Shown here: positions 54,347 through 64,000 of the stretch, piece after piece
Numbering within the stretch: the stretch's first letter is position 1
Layout of the letters: each line of letters begins with the position of its first letter
Assembly (NCBI GenBank): GCA_022749755.1
Contig: CM040452.1
Location: 10,434,350 to 10,498,349, forward strand
Direction: 5' to 3'
Source: Azadirachta indica
Lineage: Eukaryota > Streptophyta > Magnoliopsida > Sapindales > Meliaceae
DNA length: 64,000 bases
Translations under genes and position numbers: made by a program
Notes under the pieces: generated by a model
Databases searched by the model: none
Told to the model about the DNA's origin: nothing
The model's input: only the letters and a program-made list of their open reading frames with translations

Positions 54347-56541
54347 TGATAAATCAATATTTGTCCTAATATTTTGTTATGTTTTTGTCCTTTATTTATG
54401 TATTTTATCTTAAAATTTTATTATTTTGAGATTCTTTTTATTACTTGTAGGAATTATTGTAAAAAGCCCAAAAATAAACTCAAGATGCTGAAAGGCCTGT
54501 ATTTGCTGAATATAATCAGTATTTTTTATCATAACTTTGTCTTCAATACTTGTATTTGGTGATACAAAATAATTTGAAAACTAGACATAATAATTTACAA
54601 CCCTTCATTTCAAAAAGAAAGCAAATGTTTAAAGTTTTAAGGGTCAAAATTCCAACTGGAAAGGAGATAGTTGGAAGACAAACTTTTCTTAACATGTGGG
54701 AGTGAATTTTGAATAAGTTGTTGATCAAATGAGTAAAAAGGAATAGTTTTGGATGTGCTGCTAGGCTGAGAACGAATTGGGGAAGGATTTGATGAATAAG
54801 AGGGTTTTCTAAAGAGTGAGTTTTCCATTGTAGGGAGAGGATTGCTGGATTGAAGAGGGGGACATTCTTATTAGGCAGAATTATCATCTTCTTCAAAACT
54901 TGGTGGTGAACCTTCAAAAAGGAAAGCTTTCCTTAATTGTTTGTTTTTCAAATATGTTTAGAACTTTTGTAATTAAATTCATAGATTTGAATTTAAGAAT
55001 GGAAGTGTAAACATATTGATGCAAATACGGATGCACACAAGAGTAATGATCCAATTCAGCTACCTAATGGTCCGGTTACAAGAGCAAGAATGAAGAAATT
55101 CAAAGATGCATTGAATGGGATGATTCAAGATTTGTGGGATGATCTTACAACAATTCAAGAGTGTAAGAAAGAATCAAATATCAAGCTTGGACTTTAAGAC
55201 AATAATCAGAGCTTGGTAACATTGACACAAGTACAAGAAGGCAAAACCTGAAGATTAAAGCTTCTACGAAATTTAACTTCTCAAATTTGTATAAGACCAT
55301 ATTCGAACGATGTCTCAAGGCTAAGCAAGCATGTTCAAGTTCTTTTAATTGTAGTTCGAATCAGATCGTCATCATGATGCAAGTTTCGGATTCCATGTGC
55401 CAGTTTGGGCTAAGTTGCTGTTCAAGCCCATCATCTATTTTAGTCTTATTTATAAACATATATTTATAATTTGTTATGTGTTTGGGCTGTTAATGGTAAT
55501 TATTAAGCCCAAATTTAGTTTATTTTATTTAAAGTTAGAATAAGTTTAATTTTGTGGCCAAACACTCCAATTAGGGTTACTTATCTCCTGTACCCTTATA
55601 TATTCAGCCACATGCTCCCATGGAGGCAGAAATTACTTTTCTTGAATGAAATTAAATTGAGAGTGTTTCTCTTATTTTGATTCTTGCTTGAATCAAGGTT
55701 CTTACAATCAAAACTAATTACTTTGAGGGTATTTATTCTAAAGTTCTATTTCACAAGTTGAAATTGGGTTACAGACTTGGGTGAATCTGATTTAGCTTTC
55801 CAAGAGGTTGCTTCCATGCGTAAAGATATTGGGTCTCAAGTTTAATATACTCGGGGTTCGTATCACATATTTTGAGAGTTTGGCTTTTATTAGAGGTTGA
55901 AATCATTTCTTATTCATTGATCTATATAATTTTGATTATTTTTTGTGGATTTGCTATCTATTTTTTGTGATTGAAATTAATTTGAGAATTAAGGTATTAG
56001 AAATATCATCTTACCTTAATTAAGCTCTTTTGAACAAGTATTTAAATTGAGTCCATTGAGTTGATTTGATTTAAGTAGTTAAATGATTTCTTTATAATAA
56101 TACAATTAATTAAGTAGAAGCATAATATCAAGGATATACTTAATTAATTATAAGTGAGAATTATCATGATCATTGGAATTCTCTAGTTTTAGTAGAAAAA
56201 CCAATAATGTAAATTACATAATGGTTGTTTAATTCACCTAATATTTCAATACCAGATTAAATAACTAGCTAAATCTCATATAATTTCATTAAATTCAATA
56301 GAATTTTATAAATTACAAGTTCTTGTAATTTAGCTATTTAATCACTTCAATTAGAATAATCTAAAATTGTCATTTGATTGCATTAGAGTATTTATGATTT
56401 TATTTTTGCTAAAGTTAGTAATTAATAGGAAACAATAAAGATTTAAACCATTACAATTGTGCGAGACATCGACTTTGGAGTAAACTTATCGTCAATTATT
56501 AACGATTCATACACTGGCAAGCATTTAAAATTTGCACATCA
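54347..56541 (+). repeat. Solo LTR E with a nested solo C LTR
   Basis: TGATAAATCAATATT...TTGCACATCA with a perfect target duplication GTGGA (54342-54346 and 56542-56546). 1,341 bp without the nested C LTR. It has no internal domain. It is unrelated to the A, B, C and D LTRs; the size and TG...CA ends suggest a long-LTR gypsy or copia family that I cannot name. A minus-strand 124-aa frame (54543-54917) has no recognisable motif and is probably fortuitous. Confidence 0.85.
55017..55865 (+). repeat. Solo family-C LTR inside E
   Basis: 849 bp, TGATGCAAATACGG...GGTTCGTATCA, flanked by a perfect target duplication CATAT (55012-55016 and 55866-55870). Confidence 0.93.
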
Positions 56542-57130
56542 GTGGAGTTCATTGAAATATTTCCTTATGTGATCAAATACAAACAAGACAATGAAAATAT
56601 AGTTGCTGATGTAGTATCACGGAGTTACGCTTTACTTTCAACTTTTGATACTAAATTGCTAGGATTTGAGTACATTAAGGAGTTGTATACAACGGATTCT
56701 AATTTTTATAACTTGTTTTAGAATTACAGTAAGAAAGCATATGGGAAGTTCTATTTACATGATGATTTCCTATTTTCAGAAAATAAATTGTGTGTTCCAT
56801 ATTCATTCTTAAGTGAATTACTTATTCGAGAAGCATATAGTGGTGGTTTGATGCGTTACTTTGGCGTAGTTAAGACTTTAGACATATTAAATGAGCATTT
56901 CTTTTGGCCGCACATGAAACACGATGTAGAAATTGTGCGAGATGCATTACTTGTAGGCAAGTTAAAGTGTATGTAACAATCACATGGATTGTATATGCCA
57001 GTTCCTATTCCTAGTGCACCTTGATTCAATATTTCTATGAATTTTATTTTGAAATTACCTAAGACAAAGAGGGGGAGAGAGACTTAATTTTTGTGGTTGT
57101 CGATAGGTTTTCTAAGATGGCACATTTTAT
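56542..57130 (+). pseudogene. B4 RNase H end and integrase N-terminus (broken)
   Basis: Starts with the duplicated GTGGA ([16 protein letters not shown]), then [19 protein letters not shown] and the HHCC region YSGGLMRYFGVVKTL, where the first His-containing HGGG is changed to YSGG. The CxxC half is also degraded (RDALLVGKL). It breaks off after SKMAHFI-like sequence at about 57130 into family-C leader sequence. Confidence 0.82.
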
Positions 57131-57333
57131 TTCGGTTGATTTAGTCTTTGTCTATTCGTTTCTTTTGTGTCTCTTTCTATTTATTTTTGTTTGCTCACTT
57201 TTACATGTTTGTAGGTAAAAAAAAAAAATTAAAAAAAAAGAGAGAAAAGCAGAGCATTTGGTCAAGAGAAGACAAAAAAAAGGGGGGGCAGATGTTGAAT
57301 GAAAATAAGGAGAATAAAAAGAAAAATCAGATG
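57131..57333 (+). repeat. Family-C leader fragment (C4)
   Basis: TTCGGTTGATTTAGTCTTTG... through the A-run, one GAGAGAAAAGCAGAGC block and a 7-G tract to AAGAAAAATCAG. It is part of a C element's leader without LTR or gag, joined on the left to B4 integrase with 1-2 bases of shared sequence and cut on the right by C3. Confidence 0.8.
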
Positions 57334-58180
57334 TGATGCAAATACGGATGCACACAAGAGCAATGATCCAATTCAGCTACCTAATGGTCCCGTTACAAGA
57401 GCAAGAATGAAGAAATTCAAAGATGCATTGAATGAGATGATTCAAGGTTTGTGGGATGATCTTGCAACAATTCAAGAGTGTAAGAAAGAGTCAAATATCA
57501 AGCTTGGACTTCAAGACAATAATCAGAGCTTGGTAACATTGACACAAATACAAGAAGGCAAAACCTAAAGATTAAAGCTTCTATGGAATTCAACTTCTCA
57601 AATTTGTATAAGACCATTTTCGAATGATGTCTCAAGGCTAAGCAAGCATGTTCAAGTCTTTTAATTGCAGTTCGAATCAAATCGTCATCATGATGCAAGT
57701 TTCGGATTCCATGTGTCAGTTTGGGCTAAGTTGTTGTTCAAGCCCATTAGCTATTTTAGTCTTATTTATAAACATATATTTATAGTTTGTTATGTGTTTG
57801 GGCTGTTAACTCTAATTATTAAGCCCAAATTCAGTTTATTTTATTTTAAGTTAGAATAAGTTTAATTTTGTGACCAAACACTCCAATTAGGGTTACTTAT
57901 CTCTTGTACCCTTATATATTCAGCCACATGCTCCCATGGAGGGGGAATTACTTTTTCGAATGAAATTAAATTGAGAGTGTTTTATCTTATTTTGATTCTT
58001 GCTTGAATCAAGGTTCTTACAATCAAAGCTAATTACTTTGAAGGTATTTATTCTAAGGTTCTATTTCACAAGTTGAAATTGGGTTGCAGACTTGGGTGAA
58101 TCTGATTTAGCTTTCCAAGAGGTTGCTTCCATGCGTAAAGATATTGAGTCTCAAGTTTAATATACTCGGGGTTCGTATCA
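57334..58180 (+). repeat. C3 5' LTR
   Basis: 847 bp. The tail frame (57335-57568, DANTDAHKSNDPIQLP...QIQEGKT) is open, showing the uninterrupted length of the LTR-encoded integrase tail, about 77 residues. Confidence 0.92.
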
Positions 58181-58195
58181 GTTTGGTATCAGAGC

Positions 58196-59013
58196 TACGG
58201 CTCTAAATCAGGTTACATCATCTTTCAAATTTGTCTATTTGTTTCTTTAGTTTCTGAGTCTGTTTTGCTTCAATTCCATTTATTTTCTTTTTTTTTTGTG
58301 TCTATTATATTAAAAAAGAAGAGGGTTTCCTTTCAATTCACAACAAGTCAAGTTTGGGTTATATCAATCTCCAATTCAGTTGATTTAATCTTTGTCTAAT
58401 TCGTTTCTTTTGTGTCTCTTTTTTATTTATTTTTGTTTGGTCACTACTACGTGTTTGGAAGTAAAAAAAAAAATTAAAAAAAAAGAAGAGAAAAGCAGAG
58501 CATTTGGCCAAGAGAAGAAAAAAAAAAAGGGGGGGCAGGTGTTGAACGAAAATAAGGAGAATAAAAAGAAAAATCAAATTACTTCAAGGAGTTTGACCAA
58601 ATCAAGCCTACATTCCAAAATAAGATAGGATTTGCTTCCTAATCTTTCCATAATTTTTGGTTGACTTTCTTATTCCTTCACTGAATTCTTTTTTTTTCTT
58701 TGGTCTTAATATTTCCTTTGTCATTTCTAAAATCTATTTCCTAGTCCTTGTGCTTTCCCAATTTGTTGCCTATCTAAATTAGTTTTATTTTACTTTTCAT
58801 TGTATTTAGTAAGTTTGTATAAATTTTGATTTTTGCAACTAATCTTAATAAGAGAATTAGAGTGAAAAAAGGCTTAGTGTGAGCTTATCTAGAGAAAAGC
58901 CATAAATAAAGTGAGAAACACGAGCGAACTTGAGTGATAATATTACTTGACTGAAACACGTAAGGGAGTGAAGTGAGGAAATTATTCTTTTACTTTACTA
59001 ACTGTCTTGCAGG
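58196..59013 (+). other. C3 leader
   Basis: Untranslated; A-runs, one GAGAGAAAAGCAGAGC block, a 7-G tract (about 58529), then ACTTTACTAACTGTCTTGCAG before the gag ATG at 59014. No gene. Confidence 0.7.
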
Positions 59014-60536
59014 ATGAGTGGACAAGCAAGAAATCCACAAGGTGAGATAGATCGATTCCAAGCGTTAACCGAGTTGTTGCAAGCCATGGATAGAAAATAT
59101 GGAGAGTTGGTTGATAGAATGGAGAGGCTGGAGGTTTCAGCCACAAGAGGTCAGCCACCTAATGATCTTAATCCAACCATGCAAACTAGGCGAGTTCCGA
59201 GAAGAGCTCAATTAGATGATAGCTTTAATGATAGTGAATCGCTTGATGACAATGGAGAGGAAGAAGAGGTGAGATCGAAGGTAAGAAACAATAACAATAA
59301 CAACAGTGGGATCAAACTGAAAATTTCATCATTTTATGGAAGAATGGATCCTGAGGCATACTTGGATTAGGAAACAAAGATTGAATTAGTGTTTGATTGC
59401 AATGACTACACTGAATCCAAGAAGTTGAAGCTTGTTGTGGCTGTTTTTGAAGTTTATGCTATTACTTGGTGGGATGATACTAAGCAAAAGCGAAGGAGAA
59501 ATAAGGAAAGGCCCATTGAAGAGTGGAGAGATCTAAAATCCATTATGCGTAAGAGATTTGTACCAAGCTACTACTATAGAGAATTGTATAATCGACTTCA
59601 AAATCTCACTCAAGGGTCTAAGAGTGTTGAGGAATATTACAAGGAGATGGAGGTAGCAATGATAAGAGCAAATGTAGAGGAAGATAATGAAGCTACAATG
59701 GCAAAATTCCTCAATGGTTTGAACAAGGAGATTTCTAATGTGGTTGAATTGCAGCCATATATGGAGCTAGAAGACTTGCTTCACCTTGCATTGAAGGTTG
59801 AGAAGCAACTGAAAAAGAGAGGTCGTACAAGTTAGTTTTCCTCTTATACTTCTTCATTCAAATCAAATTGGAGAAAAGATGATAAAGCTTCATCATCCAA
59901 GCCTAAAATTGAATCCAAAGAGTTTCCCAAAACATCCAACTCAAGCAAAGACAAGGGTAAGCTTGATTCTACTACTAACACCAGAAATATTAAATATTTT
60001 AAATGTCAAGGTGTAGGACATTACAAGCGGGATTGCCCAAATCAAAGAACCATATTCATGCTTGAGGGAGAGTACTATTCGGCCAGTGAAGAGGAGAATG
60101 AGCAAGAGACGATGCCACCTCTTAAAGATACAAGTGATGAAGAAGGGGATGAGCAATTTACTATGGCTGAAAGTGGTAAGGCTCTTGTATCAAGAAGAGT
60201 TTTGAATATGCAAGGCCAACAGGAATAATGTGATCAAAGAAAGAATCTCTTTCATACTAGGTGTCTTGTAAAGGATAGGGTTTGTGATGTGATAATTGAT
60301 TGTGGCAGTGTAACTAATGTTGCTAGTACTACTCTTGTAGAAAAGTTGGGGTTCCTACTTTAAAACATCCACATCCTTACAAGTTGAAGTGGCTTAATGA
60401 TTGTGGGGAAGTTAGGGTGACAAAGCATGTTTTTGTTACCTTCAAAATAGGCAAGTATAGAGATGAGTTGTTGTTTATGTAGTGCCTATGCATGCTGGTC
60501 ATCTATTGTTGGGAAGCCCTTGGCAATTTGACAAAA
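59014..60536 (+). pseudogene. C3 gag and protease (broken)
   Basis: MSGQARNPQGEIDRFQ start. In-frame stops are TAG 59368-59370 (Trp position of LDWETK), TAG 59833-59835 (Gln position) and TAA 60226-60228 (Glu position). The zinc knuckle's first Cys is Tyr (KYFKCQGVGHYKRDC). The protease site reads IDCGSVTNVAS, with Cys for the first Gly of C1/C2's DGGS. Single-base losses near 60352 and 60476 shift the frame. The Trp after LLG.P that is a stop in C1/C2 is intact here (SPWQFDKKV). Confidence 0.86.
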
Positions 60537-63397
60537 AGGTGTTACATAATGGTTTTACAAATCATTATACTTTTGAGAAGGATGGGAAGAAAATTATTCT
60601 TGTACTACTTTCACCTAAAGAAGTTTATGAAGGTGAACTTAGAAGAATGCAAAGTCAGAGAGAAAACAAGAGTGAGAAGAAAAGAGTGAGTGAAGGTGTA
60701 ACAAAGGAGAGTGAGTTTTCAAAAGAAAAGAGTGGTAAAAATAATGAGAAAGAAAAAAAAGTGAGTTCGAATGGAGAGGGGCAGAATTCAAATGAGGGAA
60801 AAAGAGAGAAGGAAAAAGAAACAATTGAGTGTAAAAAGAAACAAGTGAGCTTTTATACAAAAAGGAGTGATATTAGGGCGGCTTAATTTTCCAACAAAAG
60901 TATACTTGTACTTATGTACAAGGAACTTTACTTAAACACTAATGACCTTAATACTTCTTTGCCTACTGTATTTATTTCTCTTTTACAGGCTTATGAAGAT
61001 GTTTTTCCCGAGGAGGTACCCAATGAATTGCCGGCCATTAGGGGTATTAAACATCAGATCGATTTCATTCCTGAAGTTTCAATTCCAAATAAACCAGCCT
61101 ATAGGAGTAATCCCGAGGAGACAAAGGAGCTTCAAAGGCAAGTTGAGGAGTTGTTAACCAAGGGATATGTTAGAGAAAGTATGAGTCCATGTGCTATTCC
61201 TGTTTTGTTGGTACCTAAGAAAGATGGCTCTTGGCGTATGTGTGTTGATTGTCATGCAATTAATAACATTACGGTAAAGTATCGCCATCCTATTCCTAGG
61301 CTAGATGATATGCTTGATGAATTATATGGTTCTACTATCTTTAGCAAAATTGATTTGAAAAGTGGATATCATCAAATTCGCATGAGAGAGGGTGATGAGT
61401 GAAAAAATGTATTCAAAACAAAATATGGTCTATATGAATGGTTAGTTATGCCTTTTGATTTAACTAATGCTCCTAATACTTTAATGAGGCTTATGAACCA
61501 TGTTTTGAAAGATTTAATTGGAAAATTTATTGTTTTATACTTTGATGATATCCTTGTGTATTTCAAAAATTCGAATGAACATGTACAACATTTAATGGCT
61601 GTACTTGATATTTTGGGGAAAGAAAAGTTATATGCTAACGTTAAAAAATGTTCTTTTTATTTAGATTGAATTGTGTTTTTAGGTTTCGTGGTAAGTGCTC
61701 TAGGCGTTGAAGTTGATGAAGAGAAGTAAGTGCTATAAAAAATTGGCCTACTCCTAAATCGGTAAGTGAGGTAAGAAGTTTTCATGAATTGGCTAGTTTT
61801 TATAGACGATTTGTAAAAGATTTTAGCACCATTGCAGCACCCCTTACAGAGGTAATTAAAAAGAATTGTACTTTTAAGTGGGACAAAGAACAAGAGCATG
61901 CATTTACTTTATTGAAAAATAAGCTTTGTAAGGCACCCATTCTTGCCTTGCCTAACTTTGCTAATACTTTTGAACTTGAATGTGATGCATCAGGATTGGG
62001 CATTGGGGCTGTTCTTATGCAGGAAAAGAGGCCAATTGCTTACTTTAGTGAAAAGCTCCATGGCGCCTCATTGAATTATCCTACTTACGACAAAGAGCTT
62101 CATGCTTTGGTTAGAGCTTTGGAAAACTGGCAGTATTACTTATGGCCTAAGAAATTTGTTATTCATACTGACCATCAATCTTTTAAGTTCATTAAAGGGC
62201 AAGGTAAGTTGAACAAACGACATGCCAAATGGGTCGAATTTATTGAGACTTTTCCTTATATGATTAAATACAAGCAAGGTAAAGACAACGTTGTGGCTGA
62301 TGCACTTTCAAGGAGATATACTTTACTTAATGCTTTAGATGCAAGAATGCTTGGATTTGAACATATTAAAACTCTTTATGATGATGATACTGATTTTTCT
62401 ATCATTTTCAAAGCATGTGAGAAAGCTGCATATGGTAAGTTTTATAGAATGGATGGATTTTTGTTTAAAGAAAATAAACGGTGCATACCTATTTGTTCTC
62501 TGAGAGCATTGCTTGTAAAAGAGTCTCATGGAGGTGGTTTAATGGGACATTTTGGCATTACAAAAACTTTAGACACTTTATATGAACACTTCTATTGGCC
62601 TAAAATGAAAAATAATGTGCAAAGAGTTTGTGATAGATGTGTTGTGTGCAAACAAGGTAAATCTAAAGTTTTAAATCAAGGTTTGTATACTCGTTTACCT
62701 GTTTCTAGTGAACCTTGAACTAATATTTTCATGAATTTTGTTTTGGGTTTACCTAGATCGAAAAAGGAGAAAGATTCTATTTTTGTAGTGGTTGATAGGT
62801 TTTTCAAGATGTCACATTTTATACCTTGTAATAAAACTGATGATGCCACTAATATTGCAAATCTATTATTTAGGGAAGTAGTGCGTTTGTATGGCATTCC
62901 ATTTGTTGAATTCGCATATAATAGAGTTATGCATTCTACTACTGGTTTTTCACCGTTTGAAATTGTTTACGACGTTAACCCACTAAACTCTTTGGATTTA
63001 GTTCCTTTACCTTGTGATGAAAAAACTAGCTTAGATGGGAAAACGAAGGCAGAATTGGTGAGAAAACTACATGCAGATGTGTGCAAGAACATTGAAAAGA
63101 AGAATCAACAAATTACAAGCCAAGTAAACAAAGGACGAAGGCGCGTTGTATTCGAGCCTAGTGATTGGGTTTGGGTACATATGCGAAAGGAAAGGTTTCC
63201 AACTCAAAGAAGTCAAAGCTACATCCAAGAGGAAATGGTCCCTTTCAAGTTTTTGAGAAGATCAATGATAGTAGTGCCTACAAATTGGATCTTCCTGGTG
63301 AGTATACTGTGAATGCAACTTTTAATGTGGCTGATCTTTCTCCTTTTAATGTAGATGGTGAAGATTCGTGGACGAATCATCTTGAAGAGCGAGGGAA
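60537..63397 (+). pseudogene. C3 pol with in-frame integrase-core deletion
   Basis: The linker and RT (60914-61402, MCVDCHAINNITVKYRH) are followed by TGA at 61400-61402, then the YFDD box in [11 protein letters not shown] (about 61539). Shifts lie near 61668 and 61727. RNase H and the integrase N-terminus are open from 61789 to 62718 ([30 protein letters not shown]). After TGA 62716-62718, integrase continues ([12 protein letters not shown]) but jumps from VVRLYGIP to FVEFAYNRV. 204 bp present in C1 (28979-29182), holding the second Asp and the Glu of DDE, are missing without a frame change. The Gln after KERFPT is intact. The C-terminus runs on to the polypurine tract and LTR. Confidence 0.87.
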
Positions 63398-64000
63398 TGA
63401 TGCAAATACGGATGCACAGAAGAGCAATGATCTAAGTAGCTACCTAATGGTCCCGTTACAAGAGCAAGAATAAAGAAATTCAAAGATGTATTGAATGGAT
63501 GATTCAAGGTTTGTGGGATGATCTTGCAACAATTCAAGAGTGTAAAAAAAAGTCAAATATCAAGCTTGAACTTCAAGACAATAATCAGAGCTTGGTAACA
63601 TTGACACAAGTACAAGAAGGCAAAACCTGAAGATTAAAGCTTATACAGAATTCAACTTCTCAAATTTGTATAAGGCCATATTCGAATGATGTCTCAAAGC
63701 TACGCAAGCATGTTCAAGTCTTTTAATTGCAGTTCGAGTCAAATCGTCATCATGATGCAAGTTTCGGATTCCATGTGCCAGTTTGGGCTAAGTTGCTGTT
63801 CAAACCCATTATCTATTTTAGTCTTATTTATAAACATATATTTATAGTTTGTTATGTGTTTGGGCTGTTAACGCTAATTATTAAGCTCAAATTCAATTTA
63901 TTTTATTTTAAGTTAGAATAAGTTTAATTTTGTGACCAAACACTCCAATTAGAGTTACTTATCTCTTGTACTCTTATATATTCAGCCACATGCTCCCATG
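63398..64000 (+). repeat. C3 3' LTR (truncated by window edge)
   Basis: TGATGCAAATACGGATG onward, preceded by the polypurine tract GAAGAGCGAGGGAA. The tail frame is disturbed at once by CTAAGTAGCTACC where the other LTRs have CAATTCAGCTACC. The window ends after CATGCTCCCATG. Confidence 0.9.

Larger units (their letters stand above)
46374..57130 (+). mobile_element. Element B4, interrupted by D and E, 3' end lost
   Basis: Starts GTGCAACCATGCAAAC, about 16 bp inside a B LTR, abutting B3's LTR end. LTR 46374-47194, gag-PR 47740-49377, then RT, RNase H and IN in three pieces separated by D (50196-53666) and E (54347-56541). It breaks off in integrase near 57130, where family-C leader sequence begins, so its 3' LTR is missing. 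It is the most decayed B copy. Confidence 0.85.
57334..64000 (+). mobile_element. Element C3, runs off the window
   Basis: 5' LTR 57334-58180, primer site TGGTATCAGAGC (58184-58195), leader, gag-PR-pol 59014-63397, 3' LTR from 63398 to the window edge. The left target site would be AGATG (57329-57333); the right copy lies outside. It is an independent insertion, more diverged from C1/C2 than those are from each other. It has one GAGAGAAAAGCAGAGC leader block and 7 G instead of the expanded tracts. Confidence 0.92.

Overview
This is a gene-poor, AT-rich plant nuclear window, almost certainly a eudicot; the species cannot be named from it. Nearly every base belongs to Ty3/gypsy LTR retrotransposons stacked inside one another, or to a degenerate tandem repeat with a period of about 145 bp. 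No ordinary host gene with introns, tRNA, rRNA or CRISPR array was found. The only intact, recognisable protein gene is a LONELY GUY (LOG) type cytokinin-activating enzyme, and it lies inside a retrotransposon.

Layout. (1) 1-1516 and 13023-13240: a satellite-like array, split by (2) element A, 1517-13022, an Athila-like element. A has 1.4-kb LTRs, a perfect 5-bp target duplication (CATAA), a tRNA-Asp-type primer site, decayed gag-PR-RT-RNaseH-IN, and then three open frames between integrase and the 3' LTR: a basic/Cys-rich 99-aa ORF, an 81-aa ORF and a 216-aa LOG ORF. (3) 13241-16022: a gypsy pol remnant and an inverted Athila fragment. (4) 16023-43655: element B1, a gypsy element probably of the CRM chromovirus clade. 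It carries a solo family-C LTR in gag, and its integrase is split by a second B element, B2 (22131-42371, target duplication GGAAG). B2 in turn has a family-C array (23344-36896, target duplication CTTCT) inserted in its leader. That array has three LTRs and two nearly identical interiors, and its middle LTR is a crossover chimera. (5) 43656-46373: B3, an inverted partial B element. (6) 46374-57130: B4, another B element, carrying a deletion-derivative element D (50196-53666) inserted at the catalytic YFDD codons of its RT and a solo LTR E (54347-56541) in its RNase H. D contains a solo B LTR and E contains a solo C LTR. (7) 57131-64000: a fragment of a C element and then a further C element, C3, that runs off the window.

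The B and C families share tRNA-iMet primer sites (TGGTATCAGAGC), polyprotein reading frames that run through the polypurine tract into the 3' LTR, and a splice-acceptor-like sequence just before gag. All gag-pol copies are broken by stops, frameshifts or active-site changes, mostly C-to-T type changes as expected in methylated heterochromatin. A satellite-like array next to CRM-like elements suggests pericentromeric or centromeric DNA; this is an inference. The most unusual feature is element A's env-position cassette, above all the intronless LOG ORF with a nuclear-signal-like and EAR-like C-terminus.
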